A DNA stretch of 64,000 bases from Polytrichum commune (lineage: Eukaryota; Streptophyta; Polytrichopsida; Polytrichales; Polytrichaceae), in NCBI GenBank assembly GCA_950295325.1, contig OX485803.1, positions 48,189,554 through 48,253,553 on the forward strand, read 5' to 3'. The stretch's first letter is position 1, and each line of letters starts with the position of its first letter. Under the pieces are notes generated by a model. It had not been told where the DNA came from. It did not search any database and worked only from the letters and a program-made list of their open reading frames with translations. The position numbers and the translations under genes were made by a program. Positions 11,146-24,377 of this stretch are shown here, in pieces.

Positions 11146-12425
11146 GTGGGATACCGTGTAGATGCTTTGGGATGGGTTGTATTTTTGTGGTTGGGGGTAT
11201 AGAGCTCAGTTGGTATTTGGTGGATTTGTGCTAGAGGTGGTGTGGGTAGCGGGTAAGATGTTTTGGGGGAATTTGTCTATTCGTCTGATATGTTAAGTTT
11301 GTATGGCTTAGTGGTAAGTGTGGGATTATGTGTGGGTATGTGTAGGTTGTGAGCTTCTTGAATGATTTGTTGGTGTCGTGGGGCGAAGGTGTAGTGTGTG
11401 GGTGGGGAGTCTTGGTTATGTATGCATATGATTGTTGTGAGTGAGGTTTCAAGTTGGTTGTAGTAGAAGGGCCATTGGGGTGTAGATGGGTATCGATTGG
11501 CATTTGACGAAATATTGGCTATGGTATGAATATCTTGACAGTTTGCTAGGTCTAGTTGTTGGGGGGGGGGGTTGAGTCTTTACGGTTTAGGATCATGATG
11601 GTGATATTGTGTTGGTTGTCTTTGGCTGCCATTATGGTCCAATGTATGGATCATGTTGTTGTGCAATGATTTTCCGGGTGTGCGTAGCTTGCACTGTTCC
11701 ATTTTGAGGATAGTGCGCAACCTTGTGAGCTGCATATGATATCTCATGCCTCCCATAGGGTGATTGTTGATTCATTTGAATCTAAATTCATTAGGATAAT
11801 TTAGCGTCTCTAGCCTTGGTTTAGGGATTTTAACTTGGTTACAAATAGTCATGATATTCCTTAGTTGTTATCGGTTGTTCTATTCTAATAATATCAAAAC
11901 GCTATTTCATCCAAATTTTTAGCTTGAATCTACCGTTTTTGTGCTCAATTGATAGACGAAATAGAGTACAATGCCGAATAAAATCTCATACATTCCCGCC
12001 CCCACTCGATGCATAGAGCTAGATGAATAATGTTATGACAATCCCTAGGCTTTACAATAGGAATCAGTGTTTGCACCCTTCCCCTCTTCCAGATTGTGAC
12101 ACCCCTTGGCAGGTGATATGAACATCGACTGTGGAACTAATTTGTGGCAATCATGTTCATGTGTGTGAATAGGTTGACAAAGCAGTTGGTCTTACCATAG
12201 GGCTAGGGCTACACCGTTCATGGTAATTAGGGCATGAGTTTTGAGGCGTCTTTGTAAACTCAACCATCATGAATATAATATTTAGTGTCATTAGGGTAAC
12301 TTTTTGGATGACACTGCTTATGAATAAGTTTTACAAATATGGTCATGCATGATGGATGAGCTCATCCATTAGCCAAAATCATATCTTGTCTTGTCACCAA
12401 CTTGTGATGAACTGTTGTCATGTAC

Positions 12426-13999
12426 CAATGACAAACGAAACTGAGTACTTTGTTGAAGAAGCCAACTTCGACAAGCCATTACAAACAATGTAGATATTTT
12501 TTTGCAAAGCTAAAAAGTGAGTTAAAAAATTAATAGAGTTATATATATATGCAAAATTATACATCATATTGAAAACTAGATAATTTCTACAATTTACAAT
12601 CACCAACCATATACAAGTACTTAGTATTGTTGAATCTACTTCTTTGAACTTCAATAATTTGTCCAATAGCCTTTACCAACCAATACAACAACAATCCTTC
12701 GTGGCATACTATCATATAGTGCCATACAATCATTTTCACTGAAATTAGAAGAAACAATGCACACACGCTCCTAGAATTCTTCATTTCCTCGTGGAGGTGT
12801 AGAAAATTCATTCAAATATCGTTTGAGAATAGCCCAAAAATGCTCCATGAGATTCAAATCTGGTGATTGAGCATGCCACTGGAGAAGTTGGAATGCCTGC
12901 AATTTTAGCCATTCTTGCACCCTCTTACTTGTGTGTTTTGGATCATTATCTTGTTGAAACTCAACATTGCTTGGAACCAATTTATAATGTCTAATTGTAA
13001 ACCACAAGAAGTTTTCCAAAATAAAATTTGTACACGTGCTGATCCATTCTATGCCAAGCTCCAGGTCCAAAAGTTGTCATACAACCCCAAATCATGATAT
13101 GTCCACCACCATGTTTCACTGTTTGTTAGACATGTTGCGGTTGTACATACTCTTCATATGTTATCCAACACCAGGACCTACCATCGGAATTAAATTTGTT
13201 TATCTTCGTCTCATCACTGAAAATAACGCGTTTCCAATCATGAATGGTCCAATTTGCATACATGCGAGCAAACCTCACCTGTGCCTGAACATGTATTCTT
13301 GTCAATAACGGCTTCTTTTGTTGCACATGTGTAGTGAAACCTTCCCGTCGCAAAGCACATCTCATAGTTACATTAGACACATGTTTACCTGATTCATTTC
13401 GAATCTCTGCTACCACCTTTGATGCAACTCCCAAACGCCCTTCCGTAAGCAAGGTGACACATCGCCGCCTCTCTCTCGCAATAAGGTGTCTTGGGTGCCC
13501 TCTTTTTTGCCTCTCAAGCTCCCCCGTGATATCCTTTCTAAGCCTAACTACCTAAGTTTGACTCATCCCAATTGCATCCGCAACTTTTCGTGTTGAATTG
13601 CCATTCCGAAGTTGCTCCAACGCTTGGAGCTTTTGCGACGCAGATGAACGAGGCATACAAAAGCAATTGCACGAATGCTCACTACTGCACAATCTCCAAT
13701 TGTCGAGCGTCACAATGCACTAACGATCTAACGAAATTGACCACAAACCAATATGCAAATGAAAATTGAAGTTCGGCTGGTGGTTCCAAACGAAATTGAG
13801 TCTGTAAACCCTAGCCGCTTTGACATGGCTATTGTCAGAAACCCTAATATCATTTTACATTTTCTTTTTACATACATGAAGAGAACTACTTTGTACACAT
13901 ACTTTGCTTAATTACTTCAATGATATCAAATTTCAATCGCCAGAGATTGCTTGCTGAAATTGAAGTTCTTAGTTGAGTACTCAATTTTGTTCGTCATTG
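12426..13999 (-). mobile_element. Full-length decayed Tc1-type transposon
   Basis: Diverged terminal inverted repeats bracket the transposase: CAATGACAAACGAAACTGAG at 12426, and a right end whose reverse complement is CAATGACGAACAAAATTGAG (ending 13999). Similarity continues inward for about 50 bp. The total of about 1.57 kb is normal for Tc1 elements with a single ORF. A TA target duplication is not clearly preserved; the left end has TA one base outside. The element carries one dead transposase and is presumably immobile. Confidence 0.7.
12771..13656 (-). pseudogene. Tc1-type DDE transposase, inactivated
   Basis: An ATG at 13656 opens a helix-turn-helix N-terminus (MPRSSASQKLQALEQL) with an in-frame TAG in the DNA-binding region. 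The catalytic region follows: first Asp in VIFSDETK, second Asp in QQDNDPKHTS, and the Glu in PDLNLMEHFW. By count 34 residues separate the second Asp and the Glu, giving DD34E, the Tc1 signature. A TAA interrupts after YVQPQHV. The reading frame then shifts between the GGGHIMIWGC segment and the QDNDPKH segment (about 13040-13070). All three acidic residues survive, but two stops and a frameshift make this a pseudogene. The family cuts and pastes DNA at TA sites. Confidence 0.85.
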
Positions 14000-14436
14000 T
14001 CTGATTGAAATTTGATTGAAAAGTCACTTCGTAGTGCTAGTAATTGCAACACTGTAAATTTATAATCATCCAAAAAAATTACAAGGAATGACAAATAATG
14101 TTGGATTAACATTTACTGTTGGTGACACTATACCACATTTTACAATTAGTATTGAGCGAGACAATTAGAATTGATGACACTAAATATCTTCAACCTTAGG
14201 TAAAATTTGTGTGTGTATGTGTGTGTTTGGGGGGGGGGGGGCTCAATAAGCAAGACATCCGATGTAAAATGCGGTCATGTTAGCATCGAAGACCAAAGAA
14301 ATTCCATAATTAGGTGATTTTAGTGGCTTTGCCTTGGATCAAAATCCCTTAGTTGGCATGTGAGGCCCATAACTCTTGTCCGTATGAATGGACAAGAGAG
14401 TCTAATGAGTGAATGAACTTGTCTCACACAAGTTAA
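14000..14436. other. AT-rich spacer
   Basis: No gene. It has a G run near 14229-14241 after GTGTGT repeats, and scattered fragments with ACACTAAAT-like words related to the element family at 25987-26312. Confidence 0.5.
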
Positions 14437-14650
14437 CTAAATTGTCTAATTAGTGTGAGTTACCATTTGGAGTTACACATAGCGATAACATGTCACTGAG
14501 AGTATCATCCCCCCCCCCAAATAACATAAGTAGTTAGTATGCACATCAAAGAATATGATATAACTTACTTGGTAAAAAAATGATAATATCGGTAAAAAGT
14601 TATAACAACAAGTAACTCTGAATGGTAACCCACACTAATTAGAAATTTTA
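14437..14650. repeat. Foldback repeat, TTACTATTTGGAGTTA family
   Basis: Left arm TCTAATTAGTGTGAGTTACC and right arm (reverse complement TCTAATTAGTGTGGGTTACC) enclose about 130 bp with a C run at 14510-14518. Same family as 32628-32831. Non-coding. Confidence 0.6.
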
Positions 14651-14853
14651 ACGTAGCTAGAATGTAGATTCATGTCATCTCCAACTTCCATCTTCTTAAG
14701 TTATGTTTAGGTCTATGTTGTGTATGGCTCACATAGATTCAAAGAAATGGATTGACACGTTGTATGCTTAATTACATTCACTTAAATGTCACAGTTCTAG
14801 AAGCTTATCATTGTATTCCACATATGATATGTACTAACTCATATATAGGAACA

Positions 14854-14999
14854 CATAACATTATTCAGATCCATAACAATGTTTTGTGGGACTGACAATA
14901 TTCCAAAGAAAATTCCCACATTCATATTGAATATGCGGAATATTTTGTGGAATACTTTCAGTCCCACAAAACACAATTATGGATCTAAATAATGTTATG
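14854..14999. mobile_element. 146-bp foldback MITE, CATAACATTATT family
   Basis: An almost complete hairpin. The left arm begins CATAACATTATTCAGATCCA and the right arm mirrors it (CATAACATTATTTAGATCCA); both continue into GTTTTGTGGGACTGA. A sister copy lies at 42074-42215, and partial ones at 42290-42360 and near 42960. No ORF; superfamily not assigned because the target duplication is unclear. Confidence 0.7.
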
Positions 15000-17900
15000 C
15001 ACCTCAATATCTAAGCCCTGAATTATAATACTAATGACGTGCCCTTAATATTGTAGTTACCAATTCAATGCTTCGGAGGTCGGACATGAAGTTTCTTTGG
15101 TTGAAACCAACGTTGGGCGGGGTATTAAAATTGGCACCAAACCCATGTAAGTTATCATGGCAGTTCTTTATATTTGTAACCGTGCATGGTTCTCAAATTT
15201 TCAAATAAATGGACTTAATTCATATTGTGGTTCTCATAGCATCAAAACCTAGTCAAATGACCTTCTAAAAAAAAAGTCAGTTGTTTGTTGGTTCTTTCAC
15301 GAAAACCACCATATTCTTGATTTTTTTTAAATAAAAATAAATGGGTTTTGAGGTCCTTTTATTGTATAAACTCTCAAAACCCCGGAACCAAAGGCCCTTT
15401 GCTTCTAAACTATCTTCGAAAACTAGAGTCGAAGGTTGGTAACAAGATCAACTACCCACCCAACACTAATTGAAACCCTACTGGAAACCAATATTAATGA
15501 GGCCCCCTATCCAAGTACATTTATTATCCCAAAATAAGGTCGAGGCATCCATAGTCGATCAAGTTCATTTAACTACTCATATATATGATTTTTTTTTTGC
15601 ATTCTCCTTGAAATTTGTTTTTCTTCAAAAAAAACTTGTTGTTACTACTCCTAAATTCTCTACTTCTAACGGTTATAGATGCCTCAACCTTAGTGTATGT
15701 TACTATTCAAAGTCATTTATGTTTGTCATGTCCGAACAACCTATTGAACTTTCGTTAGTAAAAATTGAACTTGAGACGTTCTTGCACTAGTTTAGCTCCG
15801 GATAGTAGTAAGCACCAATTGGGATAGTGACCATAAGCAAAAGTGAGGTGGAGTGGACTGCGTCTTGCGGCCCTTGTCATCGCCATTTGGCTTTATGTGA
15901 GGAAGCTCACGACTCAAGGTGGCACCTACGTGGCACTTATCCCACAACATGATGCTTGAGCACCTAAACGCCACGTCCTCCTTTCATAGACGTCCAATGT
16001 GAGAGAATGGCTTGCTTCGGGACGAGCACGTTACGGCTTAAGTTACTATTTGGGAGTTGGAGCACATCACAAGTGGCAATCTCCTCCGCAAACCGTGTTG
16101 TTTGGAGAGAGGGAATTATCATATGCAAGCGTACCCCTCATTCATCGAACATATAATGATGAAAAGTCTTGAAATAGTATGCAGCATGTATGCTACTATT
16201 CTTAGTTCATATGACATTGGAATTATCCTCGAAGATTTGGAATTAGTCTTGTCCAAGTCAATTGAGATGAATCGGCAACAAACTTATGGGGGGTTGGGGG
16301 TGGGGGGGGGGGGAGGTCAGGCAGTGATGTTGGATGGATGAGAGATACACTCATATGTGATAATTCTATCCTTCCACGTGCTTCAAGGCAATGTCACTCC
16401 TTCTCCACACTTTTCTTTCTTTCATTCTTTCTTTAACAATAATAAGAATAATAATAGGCATGGTTATCCAAGTCCTACTTAGACCTTGGCAGATGCATTG
16501 TCAATTAGCCCAAGGATTTACACTAACGTTGGTTTGGTATCATTTTTTTATTTTTTTATTTATAATTTCTTTAAAATACCATTATGGTATTCATAATGCG
16601 GATTACAGTTTCATACTATTAGGATGTGGATATTTGACATAACTTTTGTTATGAATACCGTTTGGGTTTGTATACCATGCAAGAACCTTCATATATGAGA
16701 AAATTTGTCTTAGTATCAGTATGATTTAGAATGGTATTGACCCGAATAATAACTCAGGTATGCAAAGATTCTTTCACCTAACATACACACCAAATATCAA
16801 CAACTGGTTGGTACTAGAATTATAATACCCATGAGTAGCCAAAACCAAGCGATCCAAATTGAGCAAGAGCAAAAAAATTGGACCCAAGGAATTTACACTA
16901 GGGACCGTGTCCAAGGTATGAAAAAAATAATTAATTGGTGCTAATATGGAATCAATTTCCCATCTAATAATGACATTCCCCACTCATGAAAATCCTCCTT
17001 TAATTTTGATACCACTTAGCATGGTCAGCATGGAGCTACATGGCACATTCCTTGAAATAGTATGCATATATTTTGAGGAAAATTTTTATTAAACAAAAAA
17101 GTTTCAAGTTCAAACTCAAAATGAAGGGCTCAAGTTCAAGAAAAGATCCAACAATCACCATTGTGGTAAATAGTGTTACACTACAATGTTTAGAAAGGTT
17201 GAACTAGGATTAGAAAGAAAGTGAATGGTAGTCTCTAATAATATTAGTGGCAATCTTCGAGATTGGGTCCAATTTTCGAGTTTGAAAGTCTTTTAAGTGG
17301 CATTTTGGACCAAGTTCCTTGCACCCAAACCTTGAGGTATGTCTACTTGAAGTTGTGATTGCACACCCCCTACTACATGTTATTTGTAGGAGCAAAACAC
17401 TAACTACCAACAATGAAATGAAATGTACATTACTATCACTTGTGAATTTCTTAGTAATTGGACCTCGACAACAACCTCCCCCCCAAATGGACGCAATTTG
17501 TGGTAGTCACTAAACATAAGCATCCTTTTATGGATTATAGAGTTATTCTTAAAAAATAAGGATAAAGGGTGAAATATAAGAGCTTTAATTTCTTTTTATT
17601 CTTGTATGGCTTACCTATCTCATGTTAAGAGTTGTAAATAAACAATAATAAAGACATGCTTGAAGAAATTTGTCTTCTATTCTTGGCCTCACTAGAGTTT
17701 GGTCATGAGTTTGGTTGTATTCCCTTGGAAACATGTAGAATGAGCTTGAGAACTTCTTGGGGTTGCGGTGATGGTGTATCCATATTTGGAGTATTTGTTG
17801 GAACTTTGTGATTTCAATACACCAAAGACAAGATGCACCTCTTGGATAACTTTGCTAAGGGTTTCTATAAGTGACTGTGACTTATAATTCAATTTGAAAT

Positions 17901-20900
17901 GTATTAGAACAATTTAAGCACTAACCAAAAGATCATGAGATTGTTAAGTTGGGGAGAAGCTCACCCTTTCGAACATAGACATGAATGTTATTTAAAAATT
18001 GCATGACTTGAGATGCGTTTTCAAGATTCCTCTTGAGCTTGGTGAGAAATGGTCCTTTATTCCTTGGAAGAGGGGCCTAACAATGTTATGGTAACTACAC
18101 TATTTATGATATTTAGTGTGGGAACATTGAATTCCACATTCCCAACAAACCTACTAGGCATCATGCATGTGCCTTGGAGCTCCTCGAAGATTGACAAACC
18201 AAGCTTATCCCTTAATTTACATGTGCATTGATATGTGTAATTAGGTTCCCTTTGTGAATAGGTTCCCTCTTTACCCATGCAAATTACCTTGGGTCAAAAT
18301 CTAACTACACAACCCATAACTCTGTTTACTCATTCCTATAATAACTACAATAAAAACCATTCATGTATTTAGTTATTGTGGCAATAAAATTTCAAAGTAG
18401 TGTGGAATGTCAATAAATTAGCGTGAGGGAAACTTAATTGCACATGTTGGTGCGCATTTTTATTTTGTTTTGCTCACACTCCTTTTCATAATATGTGAAC
18501 ACAACATTCAACACTAAGTGTTGACAATTCGTTTCACAAAACCAACTTAGTGCACATTTTGAGTTACTTGGAAAAAAATCTCTTTTGATGCACGTCATTC
18601 ACACAAAATGTAAGCGTTTATCATTGTATAAACTATTTCAAATTTCAAAATCTATAGAGGTTTGATAGCAATATAGAAATTACATGTGAATATTAGCAAA
18701 TCCAAATGAGAAAACATAATGATAGGTCTATTACTCACCTTGCATATATACCTTAAAGAACAAAAACAAAAAAATCAATATAAAAATGGAGGCGCATGTG
18801 ATCACTTGGCAACCTTTGCTTCATGGCGTACGTGTTGCTAGATACTTTGCAAGAAGCTGAATGTCAAACACTTTTCGAGTTGATGAATCATAGAGCATGA
18901 TACAAACTCACATGTCTCTTTTGGAGATTTAAAGCCTGGCAACCGACAAGGTGATGGAATAAAGGGGGCCAAAAAAAAAAAAAAAAAGGCCAAAAGTGGA
19001 GGATATAAGTTGTACCTTTGTGGAGGAGGAGCTCTCTTCAACATGGCCGGACTTCACTACAAGGATCACGTTGCCATTGGTTTTTGGTATGAATGTGAAT
19101 GCACGCGGATGAATGTGAAAACAAGATAACTATTGTGGATGAAATTGAAGTTTCTAGTTAACTTTAGACAACTAGAAATTCATGTAAGAAACTAAACTAA
19201 GTCATCTAAAACCTAAGTTAACTGTCACTTTTAAGACAAGGCACGGGGATAATTCATTCAATGAGCAAAGCCTTATGTGTGTAGTACCTTAGTAATAGTG
19301 AGAGAGGTTTGGATATCTAAAATCATTCTCATAGTGGCAAATAACTAGTGATAAAGACCCGTGATCTGTACAGTGCTATGAACTCCAACTGACACGGGTC
19401 AAGCTAGATGTGAGCTCATCATGATAACTTACATAATTTTTAGAAGAGCGAAAAATTATCTTATTTACCAATATTATTTTGCAAATGTATGGGGAAACAT
19501 AATCAGCCAGTGGATGGGGAGTTTGGTGTGTTTTCATATAGGTGGCACCTATTATGGACACTTTTTGGACTTTGACATATAGGTGTAGATGTTTAGTGTA
19601 GATGTTTATAACAAATTAAGTTTACGTGAACGCACGAGCAAATCCAAACAAGAAACATGAGAGTCGAAAAGGCCATTTCCATAGGTAAGGTAAATATCTT
19701 TTGAATTCTTGAAGCCAAAGTCATAAATGATCTATGATAGTTTTATTATGATTATGTATATTTCACACTTGGAAGTGTACATATTTGTTAGAATCCTTTA
19801 TAGGTCATGGTTTATGATAGGTGCACTCATCTTAGGGGGTCTCAAATGTGAAGAGGGGGGCATTAATGAGAAGTGTAATCACAAGCATGCACTTGAGGCA
19901 TGTGCTCCAATATACTTCACTCTTGTCATGATGTGCATGCTCTATTTTAAAAAATAAAAATTTCCCCTTGTTTTGCTAACTTTTTGCTTTTGTTTTGGTT
20001 TTGTTATGACATGGATGAGCAATTATACTAGTTCTAATGACTTGAATTTTGATTATGGGACCCATTGATGCAAATTATGCATTTGGACTTTGGAGTTGTC
20101 ATTCCATGATGCTTGACTCCATCGTCTGAGAGGTCCAGCTAGGCTCTCTAGCTACATACTTTCACTTTTATCCAATTGCATCAAAAGTGATTTTATCCAT
20201 AATCAACTCCTTCTTTGAGCATGCGTTTGAAATTCGTTGAATACATTTATGTTTTCAGAAATGCGTATTCAAATACGCAACATGTTGGGTGCCCTTAAAT
20301 GCAGATACACACCTAATATATATATATATATATCCTTCCCGTCACAAGTTAAATTACTAAAGTAAGTTTCAAACCCATGAATATATTTAAGATACGATTT
20401 TAAGACTTACTGAGGCTTGTAGAAATTATGTACATAGGGCGTACATTGAGCCCCTTGCCCCTTTAAGGCTGAAAACAAGCTAAATACACACTACTTATAG
20501 CTTTGCAAAATCACCACAAACTTCACATGCACACTTTCTATATACAATGGACAACATGGCGATGGTAGTGGCCATAGCCTTACTGTTCTTCGCCATTCCT
20601 GGAGCTTAAACTCACTTCCTAAGTTCACGATTCGAGGGAGAAAACATCAATAAATGACATGCAAGTGTTTCTTGAGGGTATATGTAGTTGACCTTTGGAT
20701 TATTGATGCAACCGAATGACGAAGAGTTGCGAGATGATCTTGGTGTCTCTAGAGAGAACATGAAAACCTCTGCGAAATAAATTGTTTGTTATGGGGAAAT
20801 GAACAAGATTTGAGGAAGATTTCATCTCTCATTTCTTGAATTTCCAATGTGCTATAGTGTGGATTGATGAGTAGTGTGCACCCACAATATTATCCTTGAC

Positions 20901-20982
20901 ATGTTCAGCATGCCATATTCTTTCATCGTTATTAGTGTGGCCCAGAATGTTGACCATAATGAGTGTAGTAGGCCAGTGGCGG
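15000..20982. other. Gene-poor AT-rich DNA
   Basis: No supported gene in 6 kb. Frames of 60-106 codons occur on both strands without family motifs. Contents noted: G-rich runs at 16290-16313, an A17 run near 18970, an (AT)n run at about 20311-20332, a degenerate foldback-family arm near 15690-15825, and copy one of a dispersed repeat at 19556-19833. Confidence 0.5.
19556..19833 (+). repeat. Dispersed direct repeat, copy 1
   Basis: Collinear with 27247-27545. Shared landmarks are GGACACTTTTTGGA, GAGCAAATCCAAACAAGAAA (GCAAATCCAAAAGAAGGAAA in copy 2), GAATTCTTGAAG, and GTTAGAATCC near the end. Clearly diverged, non-coding, no terminal repeats seen. Confidence 0.6.
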
Positions 20983-21207
20983 GGCAGATTTTTGGGCATA
21001 ATCGGTCAAGATCCTATTGTTTCCAAGTCCAAACGGTGGACATGTTGACATCTTGCTTGGTTTTCTTTATTAATTTTGGGGGTATATTCCATAGATTCCT
21101 CTAAAATGATGGATAATTTTCAAAAAGTCTTTGAACTTGCACCGGTGGTTTCTCAAACGCAACCCGGTTCATCTGTAACTAGTGGTTGGTCCTCCCCGTT
21201 GTTTCAT
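20983..21207 (+). mobile_element. hAT-type non-autonomous element, damaged ends
   Basis: Copy of the 248-450 family: GATTTTTGGGCATAATCGGT on the left, then TTTCCAAGTCCAAACGGTGG, and TCCTCCCCGTT at the right. The outermost GATC bases of both termini have been lost. The 137-codon frame starting inside it (21076-21489) runs out of the element and has no recognisable product. Confidence 0.65.
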
Positions 21208-21729
21208 TTTAGTAGGCTCTGGACTAATGTTCAAGATCGAAGTCTTCAATGCCCTTCAAACGCGATTCGGCCCTTCAAAATATACCTCTCTCAAAGCAAC
21301 CCTTCAAAACGCAACCCCAAATTGAAAATGAAGACGTCATTTGAAGTCCTCAATACACTCTGCCCGCCACGAGAACCCAACAAGCGTAGGGCATTATTGT
21401 CACTACAAGAAGTGGAGTTACAACGGTTGATTCTCAATTCTTCACATTATACTAGAAACATGTACCATATAATTCATGCACAAGTCTAACACAAGTTTTG
21501 TATTTCATTTCCATGTTCTTGGATTGACGTCTTGGATTTGAACCAGTCCGAAGGGCTGAAATTTGAGAACCTTTCAGAATGAAACTCATATGAGGGCTTC
21601 AATCTTGAACGTTTCTCTCGACATGTGCATGGGATGCTATATAAACCTTCCTCATTTGAATTCCGAGTTGCCAAGACACATGCAGGGGTTCAGCTTGTTA
21701 CTTAAACTTAAGCCGCCTAGAAGCTACAG
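21208..21729. other. Spacer, no gene seen
   Basis: Open frames of 60-137 codons exist but carry no family motif, and they overlap a mobile element at the left. Confidence 0.4.
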
Positions 21730-22140
21730 GAAAAAGGTATTATGACACTGCTATCGATGACTAGGTGTCCGTAGACCCAACCTTGTCATTTTAGAGTGAA
21801 ATGATCTATGTACATAGATAAGAAAACTTAAGTCTAAGTTCATTACGACTTAAGACTTCTCAAAGTATCTCCTAGATACTATGGATAAAGAAGGATAAGA
21901 CTAGGAGTTCCTTTGGAGATATAAAAGAGAGAGCTCGGGGGGGGGGGGGGGGGGGTGGCTCTCAAGGATTAGGCAAAGGGTTATGCAATCTTGTTTGCGT
22001 GGTGTGCTTCCAATTTTCGTATTCATTTTGTACTCGTTTTGTAACAAGAGGTACTAAGAAGTTGTGTACCAAAGTCCCCATTGGATTGTTCTTGTCCTCT
22101 CGTGCCATTTTGGTTGCAATGCTGACTGGGTTTGGGGTAA
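21730..22140 (+). other. Possible solo LTR-like promoter segment
   Basis: A canonical TATA box (TATAAAAG, 21920-21927) is followed by a run of 19 G (21937-21955), then CTCTCAAGGATTAGG and T-rich sequence. The organisation (upstream AT-rich part, TATA box, CTCTC leader, T-rich 3' part) resembles a plant retrotransposon LTR. No second LTR, primer-binding site or target duplication was found, so this is only a suggestion. Confidence 0.25.
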
Positions 22141-22351
22141 GTTAAGTTGCTCTTCTTGAAAGTGCCGGCAACAACTCCCAAGGATGACTCGCCATGGGAA
22201 ACTTGCAGAGTAGCTTATGTCTCCATATGGTCTTCAATGTCAATGTTTCCCACGCGGAAAGCGGCGTCGAGAGGATATAAATACTCACATTCTAGATATA
22301 AATACTCCCCCCCTTTTTGTTCTAGATTATTTTGGGTTTTTTGAAGCTAAC

Positions 22352-22520
22352 TTTAGTGTCAAATCAATTAAAATTAACAACTTTTGGAATGCATACTATT
22401 TTGAGGCTTTTATGTTGGATGAATGGGAGGAAATTTGGTGTCAAATCAACCAAAAATAACAACCTTCGGAATGCATACTATTTTAGGGCTTTTGTGTTGG
22501 ATGAATAAGAGGAAAGTTCG
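22352..22520 (+). repeat. 82-bp tandem repeat, two units plus relics
   Basis: GTGTCAAATCAA begins units at 22356 and 22438, each followed by GGAATGCATACTATTTT and TGTTGGATGAAT. A more diverged unit lies at about 22690-22780 (GGTGTCAAATCAACTTC). Non-coding. Confidence 0.7.
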
Positions 22521-22780
22521 TGTGTGTCAATTCCTTCACCAAGCAAAAGGCAACAGTGAGAGCGATTCTCTTGCATATGAGCGTGCCTCTCATCCATCCG
22601 GCCTGAAAACTTGACCCCCCTTGCTGCCTTTATAGGTTTGTGGTTGACTTATCGCATGTAACTTGGACTACATTATTTCGAGGTCTTTGGAGCAAAGTTT
22701 TGGTGTCAAATCAACTTCAAAAAAGTTTATCTCCAAACTACATATTCTTTCATGGCTTTATGTTGGATGAGTGAGAGGTA

Positions 22781-23980
22781 TGCTCATGTGCGTTAATGCC
22801 CTCTTGACGAGGGCATCCATTACTAGGATCCTAAGGTAGACGGGGTGCAGCAAATAAATATCCGTTTTTTCTCCCAAAAATCCCAACACCAAAAAATGTA
22901 ATTATGATAACGATTATTCGAAACTTGCACCCCTTCTGAATTGTGCGGTGATGTTATTCATCATGTCCAATTGTTGTGCTTAACACAACCCCTAAAGGAC
23001 CCCATTTTGTTTTGCACCATTCCCATATAGCTTGTGGGTTGTTCTACGGGTAATCCTTGGGTGTCCTTTACGACTTTGAATTTGGTTGCGATTTATTCCT
23101 ATGACTATATTTGAACATGTGCATATGATTGCTAATTCACCAAGGGTAACAATATCCGACAATTGCATGTGAATTTATGTCGACGGAGTTAATTTTTGTC
23201 TCATATTGTTGTCTCTCCAGTATGTGTGAGCATATGTGACAATGTTCTCCCATTTGAAAGCACATCTAGGGTATAAGAATATTGGGGCATGTACAAGACA
23301 ATGAAACAGACATTTAAGTATATTTGGACAAACTACTGTCCACAAATGATAAGGGATGTGCATTTGTGGGGACAAAAAACAACAAAAGCAACAACACAAC
23401 AACTACAACTTTGAATGTTTGTATTCCACGTTCACCAACCACCATATTTGTGTAGTTTTGCGATCTTGTGTGTGAATATTACGTGATGGAAATTGTCCAA
23501 AGTTCATGATAAATCCTAGTTATGATGGGTACCCCATGTCAAGTTGTCACATTGTGGTACTGGACCAACATGTCAAATGATGTCATCATCATATGCCCTC
23601 CACCAATAAGAACGAATGTCATTGGGACCGTGTTTCCTCTTAATCCAAGTCCCATACTTGTGACCGAGTGAACCGCTAACGCTCAATCTCTTTTGTATGT
23701 AGCACTAATATATATATAAATCTTCAAGTACAATGTGTGCTAAATGCACCCTTCTCCTCCCCAAGGTTGTAAATACAAACGATTTGCTCTTGCAATGAGC
23801 GTACACATCCATGTTTACATCACTTTTTCTCCCAAAAACACATCATGATGTTCCTTGCACTCATGCCCATAAACGCCCTCTGCTTAATCCCTACAATTAC
23901 AAAAGCCAATGCTCACATGGTGCAAAACTATACAGAAGAGTAGCACCACCTTTGGGTTTGCCAGTCCGGTAGGGGTTAAC
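22781..23980. other. Intergenic DNA, no gene seen
   Basis: No motif-bearing frame and no clear repeat structure recognised. Confidence 0.45.
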
Positions 23981-23985
23981 CCTTA

Positions 23986-24374
23986 AGAGCATCACCACCC
24001 ATCCTACAAAATGCAGGGTGGATCATCCTCACAATAAGTTCAAGTCACTTGGTTTGCAAGCCGAGTGACCCACCCATGACTTGTATATAAGGTGATAAAA
24101 CAAGGAAGAAACAAAAGCAAGATGAATCTCATTGGCACCTTGGAAATCGGAGAGGAATATGAAGTTTGTCCTTTGTTGTTTAGGGGGCTCCTTTTTTGTT
24201 TTGGGGGCGGAGCTCCGACCCCCAAAATGACCCCAATTTGCAAGCCAACCTCAACTTCCAAGCCGGCATTACCAACAAATCATCCATTTTGCACGATGGG
24301 TGGGGCACTTTTGCAAGCCGCCTCTCACAATATAAGTTGAGGTCATCCGTTTTTTAGGATGGGTGGTGATGCCC
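23986..24374. mobile_element. Tourist-like MITE, TSD probably TTA
   Basis: About 389 bp with inverted ends: GAGCATCACCACCCATCCTA on the left and a right end whose reverse complement is GGGCATCACCACCCATCCTA. TTA lies on each side (23983-23985, 24375-24377). Same end type as 7605-7998. The interior holds second-level inverted segments around GTTTGCAAGCC. Open frames inside (73-82 codons) are not genes. Confidence 0.75.
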
Positions 24375-24377
24375 TTA

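Noticed and set aside
12915-13555. Plus-strand frames over the Tc1 region
   Set aside because: Antisense shadows of the minus-strand transposase pseudogene.
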